The notes under the pieces are model-generated. The model was given only the letters and a program-made list of their open reading frames with translations, was not told the DNA's origin and made no database searches. Shown here in pieces: positions 17,766 to 25,660 of a stretch of DNA of 64,000 bases (positions are counted from its first letter, which is position 1; each line of letters begins with the position of its first letter). Source of the DNA: JACVRW01 sp963846505. GTDB lineage: Bacteria; Actinomycetota; Thermoleophilia; Solirubrobacterales; Thermoleophilaceae. The stretch spans positions 434,001 to 498,000 of the forward strand of contig CAWJWD010000006.1 in assembly GCA_963846505.1 (NCBI GenBank), in the 5' to 3' direction. Position numbers and translations under genes: made by a program.

Positions 17766-19081
17766 AGCGAGGGCCATGGGACACGTGCCAGCTCGAGCGA
17801 GCGCCGAGTGACTCGGTAGCCCGTGCTGCGCGCCATGTGCCCCGGACGCCGAGCGGCGGGACGGCCCTCTTCGCTCAAGCGAGGAGGACGCTCGCCCGAC
17901 CGCAGCCAGCGACGCAAGGGCTCCGCGACGACCGGCCACGCATATTGCGCCGCGACACGCTGCAAGCCGGCTGCGAATGCCGGCCGTCCTCGCCCCAGCA
18001 CGTGCTCGAGGCCACGAGCGACTCCTTCGTGGTCGCCAGTGGGCACCACGGCACCGAGACCATCGCGATCGACCCGCTCGGCGAGCTCATCGCCTTCGGT
18101 GCAGACCAGAGGCAGTCCTGTCCAGAAGCAGTCGAGGAAGCGCGTGCGAAAGGCATAGCGAGCCTCGAGCCTGTCGAGCCCGACGGCAAGCGCGCAGTCC
18201 GCTTCGAGCAACCAGGTCGCGCGCTCGTCGTATGGGACCCAACCGTCGGCGAACAGGACGCTGGAACCGAGCAGCCCGAGCGATGCCGCCAGCGAGCGCA
18301 CCGCGTCCGTGGTGTCGTGCGCCGTCACCGAGGCGCCGCCGCTCATGAACACGAGCTTCACCCGCGGCCGACGCTCGACCAGCGCAGCGATCGCGCGCAC
18401 GGCAGTGGCGGCGTCGAACCATCGCCACAGGCCACCGTTCCACAACACCAGTTCGTCGTCGTCGGCAAGGCCGAAGCGAGCCCGCGGCCCTTGCCCGCGC
18501 GCCTGCGGTGGTTCTGCCGGAGCTCCGAAGGACAACGGCTCCAGCACGTCGTGCAGGCTGGGATCGCGGTCGTAGGTGGCGGGTGTGATCAAACGCTGCC
18601 CGAGCAGGGCGCCGACCCAGAGATCGCGCTGGGCTTGGCCGGCGCAGACGAAGTGATGGCCGGTGCGCAGTGCATCCTCGAGCCGGTCGAGCGTGAGGGC
18701 GTTGGTGAGCCGCCGGAGCGCCCAGCGCCCGTTGGCGAACGTCTCCAGCGTCTCGAGCGTCTCTGGGCAGTAGAGGTCGACCACCACGCGCGCGTCGGAG
18801 TCGCGCAGCCATTTCGAGACGACCGGCCACTGAGGCGGGGCCACGATCATGTCCGCGGCTGCGATCTCGCCAGCGAGATCGCGCGGCGAGTGCGGCAGAT
18901 AACTGGTCACCCGCACGCCGTCCGGCGCAGCACCTCCGCCGGGATCGCCGGATGCGACGACGACTTCCGCCTCCGTCGCGAGCACTCGTGCCAGCTCGGT
19001 GTAGCGAATGCCGAGCCCGCGCATGCGCTCACCGACCGCATCCGGCGAGATGAAGAGGATCCGCTTGTGGCCCTCGGCCAT
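17762..19081 (-). CDS. GT4-like glycosyltransferase (GT-B fold)
   Basis: This 439-residue protein begins KRILFISPDAVGERMRGLGI, has a GLGIRYTELARVL segment in place of the usual glycine loop, VVDLYCPETLET in the middle, ELVLWNGGLWRWFD at the interdomain linker and RFLDCFWTGLPLVCTEGDE at the donor site. It resembles the glycosyltransferases often found with rhamnan and S-layer glycan genes rather than the canonical EGFG type. The ATG shares one base with the stop of the GT2 gene upstream (TGATG). The C-terminal ~40 residues are basic and may touch the membrane. Donor unknown. Confidence 0.8.
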   Translation of the reverse strand: MAEGHKRILFISPDAVGERMRGLGIRYTELARVLATEAEVVVASGDPGGGAAPDGVRVTSYLPHSPRDLAGEIAAADMIVAPPQWPVVSKWLRDSDARVVVDLYCPETLETLETFANGRWALRRLTNALTLDRLEDALRTGHHFVCAGQAQRDLWVGALLGQRLITPATYDRDPSLHDVLEPLSFGAPAEPPQARGQGPRARFGLADDDELVLWNGGLWRWFDAATAVRAIAALVERRPRVKLVFMSGGASVTAHDTTDAVRSLAASLGLLGSSVLFADGWVPYDERATWLLEADCALAVGLDRLEARYAFRTRFLDCFWTGLPLVCTEGDELAERVDRDGLGAVVPTGDHEGVARGLEHVLGRGRPAFAAGLQRVAAQYAWPVVAEPLRRWLRSGERPPRLSEEGRPAARRPGHMARSTGYRVTRRSLELARVPWPSL

Positions 19082-20040
19082 CAGGCGGCTTTGCGCGCGT
19101 AGACGCCCCGGCGGCGCCGCAAGCTGTCAGCGAACGAGATGTCGTTGTCGACGACATCATCCGCCGGCAGCGGATGGCGGGGCGCATCAGCGCCAGCACG
19201 CCAGCCCTCGATCCGTCCTCGCAAGGCTGCCGCGTCGCGGGAGACGACGAGATCGCCCGCGACGATCAACGCCTCGGTGGCGAGAGTCCGCAACGCCGCG
19301 CCGGAGCGCAGCACGCCGTAGCGCCGCAGGAGATATCCACGCCCGAAGGCGGCGCTCCGTCGCGACGCTGTTGAGCGGTGCCCAAAGGTCGCCGAGCCGA
19401 CGTGCACCGCGACCGCGTCGAGCGCAAGCGCGACGCCCCAGCCTGCGTTGCGCAGCCGCACGCCGAGGTCGAAATCCTCCATGTAGGCCAGGATCGTCTC
19501 GTCTAGACCCCCCACCTGTTCCCAGGCGACGCGCCGAAACGCCGCCGCGGCGCCTGCGGGAGCGGTCAGGACGGGCTCGGCGTCGCTGACGAGCGCGGGG
19601 TCATGTCCCTGCCAGCGGGGAAAGGCCGCCAGGGTACGGTCTGCGACCAGCCCGGCGCTGTCCACCGCCTGCGCCCCGGGCTGCACCAGCAAGGGCGCGA
19701 CCGACCCGATCAGCGAGTCGGCCTCGAGCGGCGCGACCAAGCGCTCGACGAAGTCGGGACGGGCGTCGACGTCGTTGTTCATCATCACCACGAAGTCGCC
19801 GTCGCCCGCGGCCACGGCGCGATTGCACGCGACCGCGTACGGCATGTTGCGCTCGAGCCGCAGCACGTGGACCTCCGGGAAGTCCGCTCGCACGCGTTCG
19901 GCGGTGCCCTCGTCGCAGCCGTTGTCGCAGAGGTACACCTGATGCGCGTACGTCTGTGCTCGGAGGTGCTCGAGGCAGCTACGCGTCAGATCCCAGCGCC
20001 GGTAGGCGACGAGCGCGATGTCAATCGACAACGAACTCAT
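19081..20040 (-). CDS. GT2 family glycosyltransferase (paralogue A)
   Basis: This 319-residue GT2 enzyme has SIDIALVAYRRWDLTRSCLEHL, CDNGCDEGTAERVRADFP, MNNDVDARPDFVERLVAPLE (metal-binding NDVD near residue 90) and the tail GRGYLLRRYGVLRSGA. It is closely related to the paralogue at 11162-12184 and more distantly to 10206-11162. Like those, it follows an SDR gene of the same subfamily, so the SDR+GT2 pair is a repeated module. It likely transfers the sugar made by the CDP pathway encoded just upstream, judged by operon position only. Confidence 0.88.
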   Translation of the reverse strand: MSSLSIDIALVAYRRWDLTRSCLEHLRAQTYAHQVYLCDNGCDEGTAERVRADFPEVHVLRLERNMPYAVACNRAVAAGDGDFVVMMNNDVDARPDFVERLVAPLEADSLIGSVAPLLVQPGAQAVDSAGLVADRTLAAFPRWQGHDPALVSDAEPVLTAPAGAAAAFRRVAWEQVGGLDETILAYMEDFDLGVRLRNAGWGVALALDAVAVHVGSATFGHRSTASRRSAAFGRGYLLRRYGVLRSGAALRTLATEALIVAGDLVVSRDAAALRGRIEGWRAGADAPRHPLPADDVVDNDISFADSLRRRRGVYARKAA

Positions 20041-20077
20041 TGCTGGCCTGACCTCACGATACAGCGATGCGAGCGCA

Positions 20078-20986
20078 CTACCCGGTGCCGGCGCGCTCGC
20101 GCCACCAGGCGACCGTCTCGGCCAGCCCCTCGCGCAGGCCGATCCGCGGGCGGAAGCCGGCCTCGTCGCGCAGCCGCGTCACGTCCGCGACCAGCCGCTC
20201 GGGGTCCCCGGGACGGGTGGGCAGGGCGCCGACGTCGAGCAGGTCGGGCCGGCCGGCCGCCTCGCCGATCGCCTCGATCACCTCGCGCAGCGTGCGGTCC
20301 TCGCCCGAGGCGACGTTGACGGCACCGTGCACGGGCGCGTCCACGAGCGTGGCGAAGGCCGCCCCGACGTCGGCGACGTGCATGAAGTCGCGGCGTTGGG
20401 CACCCGCGCTGGTGGGGGCGCGCTCGCCGCGCGCCAGCGCGCTCGCGACCGACCCCACGAGCCGTCGCTCGTCCTCGTCCGGTCCGTAGAGGAAGAACAC
20501 CCGCCCCCAGGCGAGCTCGAGGTCCAGGTCGCCGGCGGCGGTCTCCAGCAGCTCGCGCGTGGCGTTCTTGGCGACGCCGTAGAGCGTGGCGGGGCGCAGC
20601 GGCGTCATCTCCTCGACGCAAGGACCGGGCAGTCCCCACTCGTACTCCGCGCACGAGCCCGCGCAGACGGCGCGCCGGCCACCGGCGGCGGCGAACGCCC
20701 GCACGAGCGCAAGCGTCGCCTCGACCCAGCGCAGGTTCTCGAGCGAGGTCCAGAAGCGCCCGTGCTCGGCATACCAGGCGAGGTGCAGGAGGCGCTCGGG
20801 CGCGAGCTCGGCGACGAGCCCGCCTGGATCCGCCAGCAGGTCGGCGCGGTGCCACTCGACTCCCGCGGGGGATGCCGCCGCCGCACGCGTGGAGACGGCG
20901 TGGACCTCGTGACCGGCGGCGACCAAGGGGGCGAGCGCGTGGCGGCCGACGAAGCCGCTCGCGCCCGTCACGAGCACCCGGCTCAC
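20078..20986 (-). CDS. Extended SDR, putative CDP-4-keto-6-deoxysugar reductase (copy 1)
   Basis: The 302-residue protein has the Rossmann motif VLVTGASGFVG at its start, the catalytic YGVAK near residue 142 and RRDFMHVADVGAAF, as in GDP-/dTDP-/CDP-sugar 4-reductases. The GTG at 20986 overlaps the upstream epimerase stop by 4 nt (GTGA). It follows rfbF, rfbG, a C-methyltransferase and an RmlC-like epimerase, so the natural role is the last step: reduction of the 4-keto group to give the finished CDP-sugar. The paralogue at 12171-13130 shares most motifs. The substrate is inferred from operon order, not from a diagnostic residue. Confidence 0.82.
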   Translation of the reverse strand: MSRVLVTGASGFVGRHALAPLVAAGHEVHAVSTRAAAASPAGVEWHRADLLADPGGLVAELAPERLLHLAWYAEHGRFWTSLENLRWVEATLALVRAFAAAGGRRAVCAGSCAEYEWGLPGPCVEEMTPLRPATLYGVAKNATRELLETAAGDLDLELAWGRVFFLYGPDEDERRLVGSVASALARGERAPTSAGAQRRDFMHVADVGAAFATLVDAPVHGAVNVASGEDRTLREVIEAIGEAAGRPDLLDVGALPTRPGDPERLVADVTRLRDEAGFRPRIGLREGLAETVAWWRERAGTG

Positions 20987-21522
20987 GGGGTGTAGTCGGG
21001 GTAGCTCGCGTCGCGCTCGGAGATCGTGCGCCCGTGTGCCGGCGGCGCGGGCCACTCGACGCCGAACGCCGGGTCGTCCCAGCGCACCCCGCCCGCGGCC
21101 GCGGGCACGTACTCGTGTCCCATCACGTAGAGCACCTCGGTGTCGTCGGCGAGCGTCTGGAAGCCGTGCGCGAGCCCGACCGGGACGTAGAGCGAGCGGC
21201 CGTCGTCGGCGCTCAGCTCGACCCCGACCCAGCCGCGATGGGTCGGCGAGTCCGGCCGCAGGTCGACGATCACGTCGTAGATCGCTCCCCGGGTGCAGCG
21301 GATCAGCTTGGGCTCGCCGTGCGGCTCGGCCTGCAGGTGCATCCCCCGCAGGGTGCCGGTGCGCGGGTTGAAGGAGACGTTGCACTGCACGACGCCCGGG
21401 TCCATGCCGCGCGCGACCCACTCGTCGCGATCGAAGGTCCGCGCGAAGTAGCCGCGCTCGTCCTCGAGGCGGTCGGGGTCGATCACCCACGCCCCGCTCA
21501 AGCTGGTCTCGGCGAATCTCAC
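20983..21522 (-). CDS. RmlC-like nucleotide-sugar 3,5- (or 3-) epimerase
   Basis: This 179-residue cupin is of RmlC size. The family residues are visible: RGMHLQ with the catalytic His, KLIRCTRGAIYDVIVDLRPDS with the Asp partner, VGLAHGFQTL, and HEYVPAAAGGVRWDDP with the Tyr region. RmlC normally makes dTDP-L-rhamnose, but no rmlA, rmlB or rmlD is in the window; the neighbours are CDP-glucose enzymes. It may therefore act on CDP-4-keto-6-deoxyglucose, as NovW-type epimerases act in C-methyl sugar pathways. The GTG at 21522 overlaps the methyltransferase stop by 4 nt. Confidence 0.85.
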   Translation of the reverse strand: MRFAETSLSGAWVIDPDRLEDERGYFARTFDRDEWVARGMDPGVVQCNVSFNPRTGTLRGMHLQAEPHGEPKLIRCTRGAIYDVIVDLRPDSPTHRGWVGVELSADDGRSLYVPVGLAHGFQTLADDTEVLYVMGHEYVPAAAGGVRWDDPAFGVEWPAPPAHGRTISERDASYPDYTP

Positions 21523-22745
21523 TCGAACAGCTGCAGGTCGGGCGCCCGCGCCGCGAAGCGCCCACCCCACTCGCGGATGAACGAGAGCTGCTCGATGATC
21601 TCGTCCTTCAGGTTCCAGGGCAGGATCAGCACGACGTCCGGGCGGTCCTCGCGCAGCACGTCCGGGGAGCGGATCGGGATGTGGGTGCCGGGCAGCAGGT
21701 GGTCCTGCTTGTGCGGGTTGAGGTCGCAGGTGTAGTCGAGGAAGTCCGTGCCCACGCCGCAGTAGTTGAGCAGCGTGTTGCCCTTCGCCGGTGCGCCGTA
21801 GCCCACGATCCGCTTGCCGTCGCGCTTGAGGGCGATCAGGAACTCGAGGATCTGACGCTTCTCCTCCTCCACCCGCCGTCCGTAGTCGGCGTAGAGCTCG
21901 ATGCCGCCATAGCCGGCCGCCCGTTCGCGCTCGAGCAGTTCCTCGGCGCGCGGCTCGCGCGGACGCGGGTCCTCCGCGTGGCAGCCGTAGATGCGCAGCG
22001 AGCCGCCGTGGGTCGGCAGCTCGTCGACGTCGAACAGCCGCAGGCCGTGTGCCTCGAACACCTGCGCGACGGTCCCGAACGAGAAGTACGAGAAGTGCTC
22101 GTGGTAGATCGTGTCCCACTGGTTGTCCTCGACAAGCCGCAGCAGGTGAGGGAACTCCATCGTGATCTGCCCGCCCTCGGCGAGCAGCACCTTCATGCCG
22201 CCGACGAAGTCGTTGAGGTCCGGCACGTGAGCGAGCACGTTGTTGCCGAGCAGCAGGTCGGCCTTGCGCTCGCCCGTCAGCGAACGTGCCGTCTCGACGC
22301 CGAAGAACTCGACCAGGGTCGGGATGCCCTTCTGCAGCGCCACCTTGGCGACGTTCGCGGCGGGCTCGATCCCGAGCACCGGGATGTGGCGCTCGTGGAA
22401 GAACTGCAGCAGATAGCCGTCGTTGGAGGCCACCTCCACGACGTGGCTCGACTCGCCGAGGCCGAAGCGGTCGACCATCGTCTCCACGTAGCGGCGCGAG
22501 TGCTCGAGCCAGGTCGTCGAGTAGGACGAGAAGTAGGCGTAGTCGCCGAAGATGTGCTCGGGCGTCTCGAACTCCTCCAGCTGCACGAGGAAGCAGCGCT
22601 CGCAGACGAGTGCGCGCAGCGGATAGAACGGCTCCATGCCGTTGCCCTGCTCCGGCGACAGGTAGGAGTTCGCCAGCGGGGACATCCCGAGGTCCGCGAA
22701 CACCGTCGTCAGCGGGGCGGAGCAGAAGCGGCAACTAGCGGTCAA
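21519..22745 (-). CDS. Sugar C-methyltransferase (NovU/TylC3-type, Methyltransf_13/_14 domains)
   Basis: The 408-residue protein has three parts. An N-terminal zinc region carries CRFC near residue 5 and CERC near 56. A central SAM-binding domain has VVEVASNDGYLL at about residue 105, with NNVLAHVPDL and EFPHLL. A C-terminal domain contains IVGYGAPAKGNTLLNYCG and LPWNLKDEI. This is the architecture of sugar C-methyltransferases such as NovU and TylC3, which methylate a carbon next to a 4-keto group. A TTG at 22745 overlaps the rfbG stop by 4 nt (TTGA); no better start exists. Between rfbG and the RmlC-like gene, it points to a branched, CDP-activated 6-deoxysugar. Confidence 0.87.
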   Translation of the reverse strand: MTASCRFCSAPLTTVFADLGMSPLANSYLSPEQGNGMEPFYPLRALVCERCFLVQLEEFETPEHIFGDYAYFSSYSTTWLEHSRRYVETMVDRFGLGESSHVVEVASNDGYLLQFFHERHIPVLGIEPAANVAKVALQKGIPTLVEFFGVETARSLTGERKADLLLGNNVLAHVPDLNDFVGGMKVLLAEGGQITMEFPHLLRLVEDNQWDTIYHEHFSYFSFGTVAQVFEAHGLRLFDVDELPTHGGSLRIYGCHAEDPRPREPRAEELLERERAAGYGGIELYADYGRRVEEEKRQILEFLIALKRDGKRIVGYGAPAKGNTLLNYCGVGTDFLDYTCDLNPHKQDHLLPGTHIPIRSPDVLREDRPDVVLILPWNLKDEIIEQLSFIREWGGRFAARAPDLQLFE

Positions 22746-23818
22746 TGGGACACCTCGAGTCCGGTCGGTGCGAACGAGTCGATTTGGGCCAGCGTCACCT
22801 CGCGCATGTCCGCGCCGTCGCGCAGTGCCGTGTACCAGCTCGCGATCGAGTCGAGCGCGCTGCCGAGGTCCCAGCGGGGCGTCCAGCCCAGCTCGGTGCC
22901 GGCCTTGGTGGAGTCGAGCGCGAGGAACTGGGCCTCGTGGGGATGGGGGCCAGGGTCGACCTCCCAGCGCAGGTCGGTGTCCCAGCGCTCGGCGAGGCGA
23001 TCGGCGATCCAGCGCACCGGGCGGGCGTCGTCGAGCGCCGGGCCGAAGTTCCAGCCGCCCTGCGCGGCCGGGGAGTCCGTGAGCGCCTGCGCCAGCTGCA
23101 GGTAGCCGCTGAGCGGGTTCAGCACGTGCTGCCAGGGCCGCACCGCCTCGGGGTTGCGGATCGGGATCGGCACGCCCTCGAGCGCGCCCCGCATGACGTC
23201 CGGGATCAGACGGTCCTCGCCCCAGTCGCCGCCGCCGATCACGTTGCCGGCGCGCCCGGAGGCCAGGCGCGGCCCGTCCGGGTTCGGCACGAAGAACGAG
23301 CGCAGATAGGCGTCGGCGACCAGCTCGGCGCAGCCCTTGGAGTTCGAGTACGGGTCGTGCCCGCCCATCGGGTCGTCCTCGCGAAACGGCCGGCCCTGCT
23401 CGCGGTTGTCGTAGCACTTGTCCGACGTGACGCTGACGACCGCGCGCACGCCGGCGCTCGCCCGGACCGCCTCCAGCACGTTGACGGTGCCCATCACGTT
23501 GACCTCGTAGGTGCTGCGCGGATCCTGGAACGAGCGCCGCACGAACGGCTGGGCGGCCATGTGGATCACGACCTCCGGCTCGTGCTCGAACGCCGCCGCG
23601 ACGGCCGCGGGATCGCGCACGTCGCCGCGCAGGTCGACGATGCCGTCGCCGGCACGGGTCAGCTCGTAGAGCGAGGGCGTGGTCGGCACCGTGTCGGCGA
23701 AGCCGATCACCTCCGCGCCCATGCGACGCAGCCAGAGCGTCAGCCAGGCGCCCTTGAAGCCGGTGTGGCCGGTCAGCAGGACGCGCCGGCCGTGCCAGAA
23801 GCCGGGATCTACGCCCAC
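22742..23818 (-). CDS. rfbG: CDP-glucose 4,6-dehydratase
   Basis: This extended SDR (358 residues from the GTG at 23818) shows the subfamily start GVDPGFWHGRRVLLTGHTGFKGAW, the catalytic SVTSDKCY, YSNSKG (YxxxK) and PWQHVLNPLSGYL, all typical of RfbG/DdhB. It converts CDP-glucose to CDP-4-keto-6-deoxyglucose using tightly bound NAD. An ATG at 23848 is possible but would add ten residues overlapping rfbF by 40 nt; the GTG overlaps by 10. It directly follows rfbF, the enzyme supplying its substrate. No ddhC/ddhD (3,6-dideoxy branch) is seen, so the product probably goes to the adjacent C-methyltransferase. Confidence 0.93.
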   Translation of the reverse strand: MGVDPGFWHGRRVLLTGHTGFKGAWLTLWLRRMGAEVIGFADTVPTTPSLYELTRAGDGIVDLRGDVRDPAAVAAAFEHEPEVVIHMAAQPFVRRSFQDPRSTYEVNVMGTVNVLEAVRASAGVRAVVSVTSDKCYDNREQGRPFREDDPMGGHDPYSNSKGCAELVADAYLRSFFVPNPDGPRLASGRAGNVIGGGDWGEDRLIPDVMRGALEGVPIPIRNPEAVRPWQHVLNPLSGYLQLAQALTDSPAAQGGWNFGPALDDARPVRWIADRLAERWDTDLRWEVDPGPHPHEAQFLALDSTKAGTELGWTPRWDLGSALDSIASWYTALRDGADMREVTLAQIDSFAPTGLEVSH

Positions 23819-24585
23819 GTCTTCCAGGGAGCCGAGCCGGAGTCCCACAGTTGCTGCATGACGCCGCGGTCGCGCAGGGTGTCCATCGCCAGCCAGAAGC
23901 CCGGGTGGTGGTAGGCGGCCAGCTCGCCGTCGCGCGCCAAGCCGTTCACGGGCTCCTGCTCCCAGACCATGGCGTCGCCGTCGATGTAGTCGCCGACCTT
24001 CGGCGAGAGCACGAAGAAGCCCCCGTTGATCCAGGCGCCGTCGCCGCGCGGCTTCTCGGTGAAGGAGAGCACGCGCGGCAGTCTCTCATCGATCTCGATC
24101 GCACCGAAGCGGCCTGCCGGCTGGACGGCGGTGACCGTCGCCAGCACGCCCTGCTCGCGGTGGAAGGCGATCAGCGCTCCCACGTCGATGTCCGAGAGGC
24201 CGTCGCCGTAGGTGAAGCAGAAGTCCTCGTCGCCCAGGTAGGGCAGCACGCGCTTGAGGCGGCCGGCGGTCTGCGTGCCCTGGCCGGTGTCGACGAGCGT
24301 CACCTTCCACGGCTCGGTGGTCGAGTGATGGACGTCCATCGACCCGGCCGCGAGGTCGAAGGTCACGTCCGACGAGTGCAGGGCGTAGTTGGCGAACCAC
24401 TCCTTGATCACATAGCCCTTGTAGCCCAGGCAGATCACGAACTCGTTGATCCCGTGTGAGGAGAAGATCTTCATGATGTGCCAGAGGATCGGCTTGGCAC
24501 CGATCTCGACCATCGGCTTGGGCCGCAGCTGGGTCTCCTCGGAGAGCCGCGAGCCCAGCCCACCGGCGAGTATCACCGCCTTCAT
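23809..24585 (-). CDS. rfbF: Glucose-1-phosphate cytidylyltransferase
   Basis: The 258-residue enzyme has the nucleotidyltransferase start MKAVILAGGLGSRL, RPKPMVEIG, the CTP-sugar signatures YGDGLSDIDV and WINGGFFVLSP, and the family's LVDTGQGTQTAGRLKR. It makes CDP-glucose from glucose-1-phosphate and CTP, the entry step of the CDP-deoxysugar pathway. The ATG at 24585 fits the family N-terminus; further upstream codons would enter the 43-bp divergent promoter gap shared with gmd. It is the first gene of an 11-gene operon reaching 13206. No ribosome site is obvious, and a TACTGT box 7 nt upstream suggests a leaderless message. Confidence 0.94.
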   Translation of the reverse strand: MKAVILAGGLGSRLSEETQLRPKPMVEIGAKPILWHIMKIFSSHGINEFVICLGYKGYVIKEWFANYALHSSDVTFDLAAGSMDVHHSTTEPWKVTLVDTGQGTQTAGRLKRVLPYLGDEDFCFTYGDGLSDIDVGALIAFHREQGVLATVTAVQPAGRFGAIEIDERLPRVLSFTEKPRGDGAWINGGFFVLSPKVGDYIDGDAMVWEQEPVNGLARDGELAAYHHPGFWLAMDTLRDRGVMQQLWDSGSAPWKTWA

Positions 24586-24628
24586 CCTCGGCACAGTAGC
24601 CGCTGATCCGACTAGGCTTCGCCGCCCC
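24586..24628. promoter_or_regulatory. Short divergent promoter region between rfbF and gmd
   Basis: Only 43 bp separate the two start codons. TAGGCT (24614-24619, plus strand) ends 9 nt before the gmd ATG. TACTGT (minus strand, 24598-24593) ends 7 nt before the rfbF ATG. Both could give leaderless messages, and the CDP- and GDP-sugar operons may be regulated together. The -35 regions are not convincing. Confidence 0.45.
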
Positions 24629-25618
24629 ATGCCCGCGAAGAGAGCGCTCATCACCGGCATCACCGGCCAGGACGGCTCGTACCTCGCCGAGCTCCTGCTC
24701 GAGAAGGGCTACGAGGTCCACGGCATGGTGCGCCGCTCCTCGACGGAGACCTTCCAGCGCCTCCAGGGCTTCCGCGACGCGATCACGTTGCACACCGGCG
24801 ACCTGCTCGACCAGCGCTCGCTCGTGGACGTGCTGCGCGAGTGCGAGCCGGACGAGGTCTACAACCTCGCCGCGATGTCGTTCGTCGCCGCGTCCTGGTC
24901 GCAGCCCGTGCTGACCGCGGAGTTCACCGCGACCGGCGTCACGCGGATGCTGGAGGCGGTGCGGGAGGTCGTGCCCGAGGCGCGCTTCTACCAGGCCTCG
25001 TCGTCGGAGATGTTCGGCAAGGTGCTCGAGGTCCCCCAGCGCGAGTCGACGCCCTTCTACCCGCGCAGCCCCTACGGCGTGGCCAAGTGCTACGGGCACT
25101 TCATCACCGTCAACTACCGCGAGAGCTACGACCTGTTCGCCTGCTCCGGGATCCTCTTCAACCACGAGTCCCCCCGTCGCGGCCTCGAGTTCGTCACGCG
25201 CAAGGTCACGCACGGCGCCGCGGCGATCAAGCTCGGCCTCCAGGACGAGCTGGCGCTCGGCAACCTCGACGCCGAGCGCGACTGGGGCTACGCCAAGGAC
25301 TACGTCGAGGCGATGTGGCTGATGCTGCAACAGGACGAGCCCGACGACTACGTGATCGCCACCGGCGAGGCGAACAGCGTGCGCAAGCTCGTCGAGATCG
25401 CCTTCGAGCACGTGGGGCTCGATCCCGACGCGCACATCCGCATCGATCCGCGCTTCCTGCGCCCCGCCGAGGTCGAGCACCTGATCGGCGATCCGGCGAA
25501 GGCCCGCGAGCAGCTCGGCTGGACCCCGCGGACGAGCTTCGAGGAGATGACGCGGATGATGGTCGACGCCGACCTCGAGCTGCTCTCGAGCGGCGTCCCC
25601 CAGCAGCAGTCGGGCTGA
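24629..25618 (+). CDS. gmd: GDP-mannose 4,6-dehydratase
   Basis: The 329-residue protein matches Gmd throughout: ALITGITGQDGSYLAELLLEKGYEVHG, RRSST, a TGDLLD phosphate loop, YNLAAMSFV, the catalytic SSSEMFG and YGVAK, and FNHESPRRG. It makes GDP-4-keto-6-deoxymannose from GDP-mannose. The reductase rmd, 6 kb downstream on the same strand, would complete GDP-D-rhamnose. The ATG at 24629 is the family start. Its length is slightly shorter than the common ~340-370 residues but all core motifs are present. It is divergent from rfbF, so this gap is the control point for both sugar pathways. Confidence 0.95.
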   Translation: MPAKRALITGITGQDGSYLAELLLEKGYEVHGMVRRSSTETFQRLQGFRDAITLHTGDLLDQRSLVDVLRECEPDEVYNLAAMSFVAASWSQPVLTAEFTATGVTRMLEAVREVVPEARFYQASSSEMFGKVLEVPQRESTPFYPRSPYGVAKCYGHFITVNYRESYDLFACSGILFNHESPRRGLEFVTRKVTHGAAAIKLGLQDELALGNLDAERDWGYAKDYVEAMWLMLQQDEPDDYVIATGEANSVRKLVEIAFEHVGLDPDAHIRIDPRFLRPAEVEHLIGDPAKAREQLGWTPRTSFEEMTRMMVDADLELLSSGVPQQQSG

Positions 25619-25660
25619 CGCCGCGCGTGAGCAACGCCCGCTCGCGGCCGTTGCTCTGGC

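Noticed and set aside
20983..21522. dTDP-L-rhamnose synthesis from the RmlC-like gene
   Set aside because: No rmlA, rmlB or rmlD is in the window, and the gene is coupled to CDP-glucose enzymes; a CDP-sugar epimerase is a better fit.
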